Positions 1 to 7,260 of a stretch of DNA of 64,000 nt are shown here, one piece after another. The translations under genes were made by a program, and so were the position numbers. Position 1 is the stretch's first letter; each line of letters opens with the position of its first letter. Source of the stretch: Lacticaseibacillus manihotivorans DSM 13343 = JCM 12514 (GTDB lineage Bacteria; Bacillota; Bacilli; Lactobacillales; Lactobacillaceae); NCBI RefSeq assembly GCF_001435035.1, contig NZ_AZEU01000134.1:1-64000 (forward strand), given 5' to 3'. Under the pieces are notes generated by a model. It ran no database searches. It had not been told where the DNA came from and worked only from the letters and a program-made list of their open reading frames with translations.

Positions 1-744
1 GCCTGTTCTGGGATTGTCCTCAACGACTGGCTAACTTGTTCTTGCAATTTACGAAACGTTCGTTTCCTGCGTGATCACCAAATTGCTTATGATGAGGTCG
101 CGGTGCACAAATGGACGACGAAAGGCAACACCGTCAGCGTTTTATTAGCCGATCAACAAGCGGTTGGTTTTGTCGCCCAAGGAGATCAAATCAAACTTGG
201 CGCGCAGGCCTTGATCGCCGGGCTCAAACAACGCCACATGACGCCGGTGATGGTGACTGGCGACAACCAACAAGTCGCACTTTCTGTGGCCAAACAACTT
301 GGAATTGCCTCAGATCATGTCCACGCCGAATTGAAACCAGCGGATAAAGCTGCCATCGTGAAGCAGTATCAACAAGCCCATCAAGTTGTCGCGATGGTCG
401 GCGACGGGGTCAATGATGCGCCGAGTTTGGCCCAAGCGGACATCGGTATCGCCATTGGGGCAGGAACGGATGTCGCGCTTGATTCTGCGGATGTGGTGTT
501 GACCCGCAGTGAACCGGCGGATATTTTGAACTTTTTGAATTTGGCGCAGCAAACCGATCGCAAAATGATTCAAAACTTGTGGTTTGGGGCGGGCTACAAT
601 ATCGTCGCGATTCCGCTGGCAACTGGGCTGTTTGCTGGGATCGGATTGGTGTTGAGCCCGGCAGTTGGCGCGGTGTTGATGGGATTAAGTACCATCATTG
701 TGGCCATCAATGCGCAGACGTTGCGCGTGCACGAAACCGAATAA
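1..744 (+). CDS. copB: CopB-type copper/heavy-metal P1B-ATPase, C-terminal part
   Basis: Only the 3' end of the gene is present; the frame is open from the first base, so the protein begins outside the window. The visible part is the end of the ATP-binding (N/P) domain and the last two membrane helices. It carries TGDN, the hinge motif VGDGVNDAPSLAQADIG and GIAIGAGTDVAL. The final membrane pair holds the YN (GAGYNIVAIPL) and MxxST (LMGLSTIIVA) signatures, known in P1B ATPases as metal-site residues. The LSPAVGAVLM context fits the CopB copper-export group better than CopA. The DKTGT phosphorylation loop would lie upstream. The first ~20 residues match the family poorly, so a small upstream frameshift cannot be excluded. 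A strong terminator follows directly. Confidence 0.85.
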   Translation, partial: ACSGIVLNDWLTCSCNLRNVRFLRDHQIAYDEVAVHKWTTKGNTVSVLLADQQAVGFVAQGDQIKLGAQALIAGLKQRHMTPVMVTGDNQQVALSVAKQLGIASDHVHAELKPADKAAIVKQYQQAHQVVAMVGDGVNDAPSLAQADIGIAIGAGTDVALDSADVVLTRSEPADILNFLNLAQQTDRKMIQNLWFGAGYNIVAIPLATGLFAGIGLVLSPAVGAVLMGLSTIIVAINAQTLRVHETE

Positions 745-746
745 AT

Positions 747-787
747 CGGGCCTCACTCGAATTTATTTTTCGGGTGAGGCCTGATTT
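747..787 (+). terminator. Rho-independent terminator of the copper ATPase gene
   Basis: A GCCTCAC / GTGAGGC stem with flanking complementary bases closes an AT-rich loop and is followed by a T-rich tail. It lies just after the TAA at 742-744. Confidence 0.85.
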
Positions 788-903
788 TTGTGTCCGTGTG
801 TTCGATAGAAAGATGAATAGTGCTTCTATATTGAGAAAGTGCTTTGATTACATTATCCATAGATTGAGCGGCTTAAAAGGAAGCGAAAAACATTGCGGAG
901 GTA

Positions 904-1205
904 ATTCATATACCCTGCCAGCCAGCGACTATCCACGCGTCATCGCCGGGACCGGCTGGGGGATCGTGGAAAATGTCGGTGGCGACGGCGGCTTGCAACG
1001 CCTGCAAGAAGCTTTCGTTGAGCATCGTGGGGATGAATATGCTGAATATTCGCAGTGGCTGGGGGTCACCGAATTTGATCTGCATGCCTTTGATCTGGAT
1101 GAAATGAATCAACGCTTGAAAAAGATCCCACCAGTTTATCGAAAAGTGTATGAAGCTAACCAACAGCCGAGTGAGGCGATGATCCGCTATATCCAACGTA
1201 TTTAA
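904..1205 (+). pseudogene. C-terminal fragment of a pRiA4b ORF-3-like protein
   Basis: An open frame of about 100 codons ends in TAA at 1203-1205. Its product (YPRVIAGTGWGIVENVGG, then a region around AEYSQWLGVTEFDL and FDLDEMNQRLKK) matches the C-terminal half of the plasmid pRiA4b ORF-3-like family (PF07929), a family of unknown function often found near mobile elements. The N-terminal half of the family (the TWRR and GESWDH regions) is absent, and no start codon with a ribosome site is seen at the break near 904. I read it as a remnant left by a deletion joining it to the copper ATPase region. Two further members occur at 15501 and 31477. Confidence 0.65.
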
Positions 1206-1214
1206 TATGTAAAC

Positions 1215-1252
1215 CGTCGCTTGGGCCAGGTGTTGGCTCAGGCGACTTTTTT
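1215..1252 (+). terminator. Terminator between the pRiA4b fragment and the minus-strand gene pair
   Basis: GTCGC...GCGAC with inner GGGCC/GGCTC pairing is followed by TTTTTTG. It ends two bases before the stop codon of the convergent gene. Confidence 0.7.
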
Positions 1253-1253
1253 G

Positions 1254-1946
1254 TTATTGGGCTTGGGCTGCCTTAGTTTTGGCCAGCCATTTTTCCCAGA
1301 ATTCCTCGATACCCCCGTTTTCCAAGTGGATCACCGTTAACGGGCCGGACTGTTGATCAGTGGCAGTACTTTCCGAGGTAAACAACTCGATGTCATCAAA
1401 CCACAGCACCAATAAGCTTTGTTTGGCGACGGCCCAGCGCTTGGCCAGCAAGGCATTGATCTCCGTTTTCAACTTGGTGAGTTTCAGCGGAGGCTTAGTG
1501 ACCTCACCGAAGACGATTTGTTGGATTTGGCCAAACAAAGTCGGCAAGGGGATGCGGTCGTTGAGATAAGCTTTCATCGCCGATTCCAAAGCCGCGCGCT
1601 GATTCGTGTAGCCATAGCGTTTGACCCAGTTGCGAAGCGTCCCGATCAAGCGGGTATTCAGGCGGTCCAGTTGTGCTTGAAATGCAGTTTGTTGGCTTTC
1701 AGGTACCGCATGGCGCACTTGAACAGGGCCGGTGATTGTGACTTCAGAACCAATGTCGACCTCTTGGTAAAATACTTCTTCAAAAGGCACACAAGCAAGC
1801 ATCGGGTTATCGTTTGGCGTTTGCGCCCAGTCGATATCTTCAGAAGTGATGTTGAGCTGCATCACGCGCCGGACTTGCGTATGCGTGCCCACGACGATCA
1901 CCAAGGTGTCCACGCCTAAAATGGTGCCATTGATTTCGCCTTGCAT
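1254..1946 (-). CDS. Unknown protein, second gene of a tandem paralog pair
   Basis: A 230-aa protein with no motif I recognise. The start is ATG with GGAGGA about 5 bases upstream. Residues ~1-75 look beta-rich and end in a hydrophobic ITGPVQV-type strand; residues ~85-150 are helical with an IG...NWVKR core; the C-terminal third contains LLVLWFDDIELF. It follows its neighbour at 1957 by 10 bases, so the two are almost surely one operon. The two proteins share layout: a beta N-domain, then a helical domain with IG-x5-W-x2-R, an AY-x5-L-x2-L stretch and a closing FG. No enzyme motif, membrane segment or signal peptide is visible. A role in the neighbouring defence island is only a guess from position. 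Confidence 0.75.
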   Translation of the reverse strand: MQGEINGTILGVDTLVIVVGTHTQVRRVMQLNITSEDIDWAQTPNDNPMLACVPFEEVFYQEVDIGSEVTITGPVQVRHAVPESQQTAFQAQLDRLNTRLIGTLRNWVKRYGYTNQRAALESAMKAYLNDRIPLPTLFGQIQQIVFGEVTKPPLKLTKLKTEINALLAKRWAVAKQSLLVLWFDDIELFTSESTATDQQSGPLTVIHLENGGIEEFWEKWLAKTKAAQAQ

Positions 1947-1956
1947 CAGATTCCTC

Positions 1957-2814
1957 CTATAAGTGATAGAGCTTCAATGAACTCGGCTCCCACACCGGTT
2001 CATTGCGGCTGCGCTGGCTTGCCAATCGCTCAGGATCGTAAAATGGGAGCCCCAAACGTTTGAACTCAGCTTTTTGCAATTGGACTTGGTTGAACATGTG
2101 TTGTAAATAGCCGGCTTCGTCGCGGCGCTCAAAGTCGTTGGGCTCGCTGGTGATTTGGGTGTCGCGGGCGTCGCTGTATTGAAAATTGGTGACGCGTTGT
2201 ACATCGATCAGCAAGTATGCGATCGATAAGCGCTCATCAATACTGCGTTCAAATTTGGCGGCTAACGATCGTGCGCCACTAGTCAGTGCCTGGACGCGTT
2301 GTTGTTGAAAGGGGCCAAAGGCATGATAGACCTTTTCAAATTGACGACTCAATTCGGCTAAGCTGAGCGTCGCATCCATATAGGCCTCGATACTTGCTTG
2401 TAAGTGTGCGACAGTTTTGGGCCAAGTGAGGTCTTGTTTGTGCCGTTCTCGCATGAGCCAATGTTCAAACTTCTGGCCGATCGTATTTCGTTGTTGATGG
2501 CGTAATTGTTGGACGAAGTGCTGGTCGGCTGGTTGTTGAATGAGATGACTCTTGACCAAGTGACCATTCAACGTGATCGGCCTCGCATAGCCCAGCGGGA
2601 GTTCTGAATGCAGAAATTCTTGGTTGAACTCAGCGAAAATGGTTTGTGTGGGCCAGTCAAGCGATTCAAGCTTTCCGACGCGGGCAAAATTCGTCGCCCC
2701 GATGACGACGGCATGAATTGATCTGATTTGATCGTTAGGTAGCAAAAACTGAGTCGTCAAGGCCTCAGCCACAACGCCTCGTACTCGGATTCGCCGCCGA
2801 CTATGCATGATCAT
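1957..2814 (-). CDS. Unknown protein, first gene of a tandem paralog pair
   Basis: A 285-aa protein without a recognised domain. I chose ATG at 2814 because AAGGAGG lies 8 bases upstream; a GTG at 2823 is in frame but too close to it. The N-terminus is basic (RRRIRVRG), residues ~1-85 are probably beta-rich, and residues ~100-200 are helical and rich in Gln, Arg and His. The C-terminal ~80 residues (DPERLASQRSRNEPVWEPSS) have no counterpart in the downstream paralog. A sigma-A-like promoter lies just upstream. The gene is transcribed away from the orphan RNA at 2954, with the two promoters about 55 bases apart. Confidence 0.75.
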   Translation of the reverse strand: MIMHSRRRIRVRGVVAEALTTQFLLPNDQIRSIHAVVIGATNFARVGKLESLDWPTQTIFAEFNQEFLHSELPLGYARPITLNGHLVKSHLIQQPADQHFVQQLRHQQRNTIGQKFEHWLMRERHKQDLTWPKTVAHLQASIEAYMDATLSLAELSRQFEKVYHAFGPFQQQRVQALTSGARSLAAKFERSIDERLSIAYLLIDVQRVTNFQYSDARDTQITSEPNDFERRDEAGYLQHMFNQVQLQKAEFKRLGLPFYDPERLASQRSRNEPVWEPSSLKLYHL

Positions 2815-2835
2815 GAGTGACACCTCCTTGACTTT

Positions 2836-2864
2836 ATTATGCGAGCAAGTTGCCGATCTACCAA
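2836..2864 (-). promoter_or_regulatory. Promoter of the minus-strand tandem paralog operon
   Basis: Read on the minus strand, TTGGTA at 2864-2859 and CATAAT at 2841-2836 are separated by exactly 17 bases, about 22 bases before the chosen ATG. Confidence 0.6.
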
Positions 2865-2918
2865 ATTTTTTGTCCTGAAAACCGGATATTTTGTTTAAAA
2901 GGTGCTAATTTAAAATAC

Positions 2919-2947
2919 TTGACTTTTATTTTTGGAGGCGTTATCAT
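2919..2947 (+). promoter_or_regulatory. Sigma-A promoter of the orphan RNA
   Basis: TTGACT at 2919-2924 and TATCAT at 2942-2947 have a 17-base spacer, predicting a transcript start near 2954. No reading frame of note follows until 3484. Confidence 0.7.
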
Positions 2948-2953
2948 AAATTC

Positions 2954-3352
2954 GAATTCAAGGTGGAGATAGCAACTTAGCGCACGTTGCTTGAAACTCT
3001 TCGCAACGGGGGGCAGTTCCCCGCAGGCCCAGTGAGACTGATCCGCAGTGGCCCCAGCTTAACTGTTGGTGGGCATTGGATCTCTAGCATCAGAGTACCG
3101 GTACTGAAGGGTTCTTCGGAACTCCATGATTACGCCGGATCGCGTTCCTCATGGTGACATGGGAAGCAAGTCGACGTCTGTGCACGAAAGGCAGTGCAAA
3201 GCTGATTAGTGACCAAAGTGGTCTAAGGCCAATCCCCTAGGGCTACGCAGAAACGTACTTGGAGCTGTTTGGTAACTGTTTGAACGTAACTGGATATAAT
3301 TGGCGTCAAAGCCTGAAGCCCACGAAATGGGAGACTGTTTCGTGGGCTTTGT
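2954..3352 (+). ncRNA. Unassigned ~400-nt structured RNA
   Basis: A promoter with consensus spacing is followed by ~400 bases without a credible reading frame and a strong terminator (AAGCCCACGAAA at 3316-3327 paired with TTTCGTGGGCTT at 3338-3349). In between are several compact hairpins: CGGGG/CCCCG at 3007-3023; AGTACCGGTACT near 3095; GGGTTC-TTCG-GAACTC near 3109-3124, a UUCG tetraloop; CTCATG-GTGA-CATGGG near 3148-3162, a GNRA tetraloop; and GACC-AAAGT-GGTC near 3211-3223. Stable tetraloops and high GC against an AT-rich surround point to a folded functional RNA. I see no RNase P core (GAGGAAAGTCC), no tmRNA tag frame or tRNA-like ends, no SRP core and no T-box. Candidates are a large ornate RNA (ROOL, GOLLD, raiA class) or a new family. 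Confidence 0.7.
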
Positions 3353-3483
3353 GTGCAGTTGGAGACTTTGAAACTGTCTGATCGGGATTCATAAAAAATC
3401 AATTAACAAATCAAACGTTTCTAAAAATATGAATGATATAATATTAGAAATGAAATAAACAGATCAACAAGGAGACCGTGATC

Positions 3484-4206
3484 GTGATTGGCGCATGGGT
3501 GATTCACAAAACATATGGACGTGGTCAGGTAATTGGAATCGATGATCAACAATTGTCGGTGAAATTTGAGGATGGAGCTCAGCGGCAGATGGCGTTAAGC
3601 ATTGTCATGCCCCGTGGTATTTTGACTTTTGAAGATGATCAGCTGCAGCAAAAGACATTCGCCGAATTTCCAAGCCAATCGCATCAAGTTGCCCAACCCG
3701 TTGTAGTTTCGCCAAGCAAGACAACCCACCATAAGCGGCAAAAGTCGGCACCAAAGCTGAAGCGTACGACCGCTTTGAAAATCGCGGATTTAGTTTCGGG
3801 AAGGGTTTATACGCATGATGAGATTATCCATACGTTTGTTGTGGCCTCATCTGGCGGGATGCGTCGCTCTCACGCTAATAACGCCTTAGTGCTGCTTTCA
3901 CGACATCATGCCGACCCTGAACAAAATCCTTACGAAGATCGTTGGGAAGCAGACGGTTTATTCCATTACACGGGAGAAGGACAAGTGGGGGATCAAAGCC
4001 TGGATTATCGACAAAACAAAACGTTAAACGAATCTGATCGAAACGGCATTTCCGTTTATTTGTTTGAGTCGAGTCGCGACAATGCTTATGTCTATCGCGG
4101 TGAAGTGGTGTTAGCAAAGGCACCGTATCCGGAGCAGGCGCCAGATCGTGATGGCAAGCTGTGGCGGGTGTATAAGTTCCCGCTGCGGGTGAAATCGGCT
4201 GAATAA
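3484..4206 (+). CDS. SRA-domain protein with N-terminal CarD/DUF3553-like domain
   Basis: A 240-aa protein. GTG at 3484 has AAGGAG 9 bases upstream; GTG at 3478 is also possible but sits only 3 bases from it. Residues ~1-50 (WVIHKTYGRGQVIGID...VKFEDG) resemble the small beta-barrel domain seen in CarD and UvrD-tail proteins. A basic linker (HHKRQKSAPKLKR) leads to a domain starting ~residue 95 that contains SGGMRRSHANNALVLLS, FHYTGEGQVGDQ, NKTLNESDRNG and VYLFE. These are typical of the SRA fold of ScoMcrA-like type IV restriction enzymes, which reads modified cytosine or phosphorothioate DNA. Those enzymes end with an HNH nuclease; here the protein stops right after the SRA domain. It lies between the orphan RNA and the Wadjet operon, which suggests sensing of modified DNA, but no effector is visible. 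Confidence 0.7.
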   Translation: MIGAWVIHKTYGRGQVIGIDDQQLSVKFEDGAQRQMALSIVMPRGILTFEDDQLQQKTFAEFPSQSHQVAQPVVVSPSKTTHHKRQKSAPKLKRTTALKIADLVSGRVYTHDEIIHTFVVASSGGMRRSHANNALVLLSRHHADPEQNPYEDRWEADGLFHYTGEGQVGDQSLDYRQNKTLNESDRNGISVYLFESSRDNAYVYRGEVVLAKAPYPEQAPDRDGKLWRVYKFPLRVKSAE

Positions 4207-4237
4207 ATTGTTGGTTTATTTTGAAGCGAAACTTTTA

Positions 4238-4270
4238 AAGTTCTGTGCCTAAGCAAGCAGAGAACTTTTT
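4238..4270 (+). terminator. Terminator after the SRA-domain gene
   Basis: AAGTTCTGTGC / GCAGAGAACTT is followed by a T run. The ~280 bases from here to the jetA promoter are AT-rich and I see no gene in them. Confidence 0.85.
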
Positions 4271-4553
4271 TAATTCGCCGAAAATCATCGGCTCATTTTA
4301 AATTTTTATTTTAACCGTCCATAAACGCTGGGTTGACGGCATTTCTTGATTCCTAGAAACTTTTATTAACTGCATATTTGCCGTAGTGACTGATTTTTTT
4401 AATTTTCGTGACTGAATTAATCTAAAACTACACCTTTTTATTAAGTTAATACAGATTCCAGAAATAAAGAAACGCTTAAAACTGATTTATCCGCCAAATT
4501 GAATAAATATTTATTTTCCATTTTCATTGGCGTTACGCTTTTCATAGGCCATG

Positions 4554-4582
4554 TTGACACGAACAATTCAACCACCTATGCT
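4554..4582 (+). promoter_or_regulatory. Likely promoter of the Wadjet operon
   Basis: A perfect TTGACA at 4554-4559 is followed after 17 bases by TATGCT at 4577-4582. A second perfect TATAAT lies at 4634-4639 but lacks a good -35 box. Both lie upstream of the jetA ATG at 4668. Confidence 0.55.
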
Positions 4583-4667
4583 CGCGATGGTTGAATGTTG
4601 CTGTACTTTTAAGCGGCGTTCACCAATCTTCGGTATAATGGAGGTAGTGAATTTTGGGAGGACGATT

Positions 4668-6266
4668 ATGGCTAAAGGACTATCGCAAGCGCTACGTTCA
4701 CTTTTGACTGCAATGAATTTAGGCAAAAGCCAAGCCCACCCGCTGGCCGGCTGGACGTTGTTATCCATGCTGTATCGTGATGGCAGTACCGCTAGTGAGC
4801 CGATGACCATGAATTATCTCGTCGCCAGATACAATGGGGAGTATTTGGAGCCTGGAGAAAGCCGGGTGGCAGACGAAACCTTGCGTAGCATGATGAAAGT
4901 GTTAGTGGAACAAGCCCGTTTGGTGACCAGCTCCACGCGCCGGGTTCGTGAGCGGATGAATTCAGGGAAGTTTCATACGATCCAGTCCGCTATTTACCGC
5001 ATTAACGCTGCTGGCATCGAATACCTCAAGGCGATGCAGCGCGTGATCGATGCGGAAAACACGGTGGTCGCTTCGACTAAGCGCATCGGCGAATATGTCG
5101 CGTTGATCGACAAATTCCAAGCGTATCAAGATTTGCCGACGGACACGATGGCGATGTATGAAGATTTCAACCGGCTTTTAAGTGCTTATGACGACGTGAT
5201 GAATGGGTTGCGGAAGCTGGATGTGGACTTACATGATATCTCAACTGATTTGGCCTTTGATCGCGTCGGGGATGCGGCGACTCATTTGCGCAAAATGCTC
5301 CACGACGACGCGATTCCCGCTTACAGTCAAATGATGAAATCCTCTGGCCGTTTGCAGTGGTTGAACGGCCAGCCGCTCTTTGCCACGATGATCGCCGAGT
5401 CGCGCCAAGCCACTGGTAACTTGGACATCAACGTGGCCATCGGCGATCAAGCCGCGCTAGAAATCGAGCGGCGGCAAACTGAGGCCTTTGTCACGAGGCG
5501 GTTGAAGGTGATGGTGCAAAGTTTTGACCCGACGACGGCGGTGATCCAAACGAGTTTTGATTCGATTTATTTGCTGTATACGACGTTAGTGGAGGCGACG
5601 GAATTGTTGGCGCGCGAATATGAACACGTGCGCGGGCATTCTATCGATTTGCAGGCGTTGACCGAAGACATCGATCACTTGTTGGCGCAAGTTCACCGCA
5701 TCAAGTTACCCGAACAGTTTCCGGTGCACTTGCCGATGGATCGCTTAGGTAAAGTGGAAATGGCTGAAGTTGAGGCTTTGCCCAAAGACGAGCGCGCAGA
5801 CAAAATGGCTGACTTAACCGCCACTGTGCGCAGCGACATGCTGGAAGCTGGGAGTATGGACCCGGTGACGCGGTCGATCACTGCGGCGGAACCGAAAGTC
5901 GTGACGCTGGCAGATAATCCTGAGGTAGCCAAGGATGTGGATCTCGCCGGGCAAGAACAACAAGCGTTAGCGGAATTCACGAATTTAGTGATGGCGTCTG
6001 CGGATACGGCGCAAATCGACCATGATTTGGAATGTCAAAGCGCTTTGGCCCGCGATGCGATCGTCAGTTTATATCCAGCGACGCAATATGCGCAAACCAC
6101 AGCTTTTGCGGCATTTGGCCGGCCGGTAGTCAAAGCTGCCGTATTAGGCAATCAACCAGTGCGACTGCATTTAGCTGGGGAAGCTTTCGCAGTGGTATTA
6201 CCGCATGCATTTACCGTTACATTTAGGCAAGGGGGACGTCAAAATGGCAAAGTTGACCAAAGCTGA
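4668..6266 (+). CDS. jetA: Wadjet protein JetA (kleisin-like)
   Basis: A 532-aa protein. ATG at 4668 has GGGAGG 6 bases upstream; an open extension back to 4551 has no ribosome site. By position and size it is the kleisin/MukF-like subunit of a Wadjet (JetABCD) complex, which bridges the JetC ATPase heads and holds JetB. The N-terminus (~1-100) looks like a winged-helix region, and residues ~110-400 are long amphipathic helices with many charged and Gln residues. A Pro/Asp/Lys-rich linker near residue 370 precedes a further acidic stretch. The C-terminus has a short beta-rich piece (FGRPVVKAAVLGNQPVRLHL). The sequence does not obviously match the DUF3375 or TIGR02677 forms known to me, so the subtype is open. 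It overlaps jetB by 23 bases. The assignment rests mainly on the four-gene context. Confidence 0.7.
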   Translation: MAKGLSQALRSLLTAMNLGKSQAHPLAGWTLLSMLYRDGSTASEPMTMNYLVARYNGEYLEPGESRVADETLRSMMKVLVEQARLVTSSTRRVRERMNSGKFHTIQSAIYRINAAGIEYLKAMQRVIDAENTVVASTKRIGEYVALIDKFQAYQDLPTDTMAMYEDFNRLLSAYDDVMNGLRKLDVDLHDISTDLAFDRVGDAATHLRKMLHDDAIPAYSQMMKSSGRLQWLNGQPLFATMIAESRQATGNLDINVAIGDQAALEIERRQTEAFVTRRLKVMVQSFDPTTAVIQTSFDSIYLLYTTLVEATELLAREYEHVRGHSIDLQALTEDIDHLLAQVHRIKLPEQFPVHLPMDRLGKVEMAEVEALPKDERADKMADLTATVRSDMLEAGSMDPVTRSITAAEPKVVTLADNPEVAKDVDLAGQEQQALAEFTNLVMASADTAQIDHDLECQSALARDAIVSLYPATQYAQTTAFAAFGRPVVKAAVLGNQPVRLHLAGEAFAVVLPHAFTVTFRQGGRQNGKVDQS

Positions 6267-7260
6267 GCGCGCCGTGATCGAACAATTGCTGACGCATGGC
6301 GTGTTCACTGGGACCAAAACTTCGGACATGAAAGCCGGAGCCATGGCTGCCCGCGATGCTTATCAAAAACCTGAAGGCCAGCGCCGCATCAATGGCTGGT
6401 TTAATCAAGTGTTCGGTCGTATGCCGCAGTCGTTTCAAGATAATTGGGTGTGGTTGATGGGACCCGGGCAGTTGTCTAGCGCCGAAATCACGGTATTGCT
6501 GGCAACCTTAAAAGCCGTGATCAACACCCCGGCGGCGCAAGGCGTGGAAGCCGACCGCGTGATCGAAGCGCGGCCGGTAATCGCCAGTGTCCAAACGGTG
6601 ACGCCTGAATTATCAGACAAGCAAGTCGGCAAAATGATCGATGACATGCTCGTGCAACGTTTTCAACTGCTGACGCCAGACAATCCAGTGAACGCCGATA
6701 GTACCGCGGCAAGTCTTGTGGTAGATGAATATTGGGATGTCGCAGTGGACTTTGTCGCCATTGCCCAATTATTAGTCCAGGCCATGCAAGCGAGTTTACA
6801 AACTACCAATGAATCCGTGTCGGCGCAACAACAAGTCAGCGCTTATTTATTGAAACATCGTTATATGGATCAAGATGCAGGCAGTTTGTGGACCACCTTG
6901 TTGCAACAAAAGGACCAAATTTCTGCGGTGTGGCAACCACTGCAACGCTTTTATTTGGAAGTCGGGGATGATTACGCCGCGTTATTAGACGCTGATCGCC
7001 GGCAGTTATCGTCGCGGCAATATTTTATCGCCTTGGCGGTGGCACGGTCGTTGAAATCCGGCTTGCCAGATGATTTACTAGGCACGCGCATCAAGCAATT
7101 GGCCCGGCAACTTTATCCCAAAGCCAATGTGAATCAAACCCAGGTCAAAGCAGAATTGCAACTCAATGGCTTAGCCAAGTGCGTTCATGGCAGTTGGATC
7201 GCGACGCCATTAGCGCAACGTTTTGCCATTACTTTGGAGGATGATGATTTTGGAGAATGA
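6244..7260 (+). CDS. jetB: Wadjet protein JetB (KITE/MukE-like)
   Basis: A 338-aa protein. ATG at 6244 follows a G-rich AGGGGGAC ribosome site and lies inside the end of jetA. In Wadjet systems JetB is the winged-helix KITE dimer that binds the kleisin. The C-terminal ~80 residues end in a compact pattern (ELQLNGLAKCVHGSWIATP) that reads like a winged-helix beta hairpin. The N-terminal ~90 residues (a short Lys-rich start and WFNQVFGRMPQSFQ) are longer than in the small DUF4194 forms. No catalytic motif is visible. The gene ends inside the jetC start, so the stoichiometric subunits are translationally coupled. I infer the function from operon position between the kleisin-like and SMC-like genes. 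Confidence 0.65.
   Translation: MAKLTKAERAVIEQLLTHGVFTGTKTSDMKAGAMAARDAYQKPEGQRRINGWFNQVFGRMPQSFQDNWVWLMGPGQLSSAEITVLLATLKAVINTPAAQGVEADRVIEARPVIASVQTVTPELSDKQVGKMIDDMLVQRFQLLTPDNPVNADSTAASLVVDEYWDVAVDFVAIAQLLVQAMQASLQTTNESVSAQQQVSAYLLKHRYMDQDAGSLWTTLLQQKDQISAVWQPLQRFYLEVGDDYAALLDADRRQLSSRQYFIALAVARSLKSGLPDDLLGTRIKQLARQLYPKANVNQTQVKAELQLNGLAKCVHGSWIATPLAQRFAITLEDDDFGE

Noticed and set aside
2954-3352. RNase P RNA, tmRNA, SRP RNA or T-box
   Set aside because: The size would suit RNase P or tmRNA, but the RNase P core GAGGAAAGTCC, the tmRNA tRNA-like ends and tag frame, the SRP core and the T-box AGGGTGG sequence are all missing.
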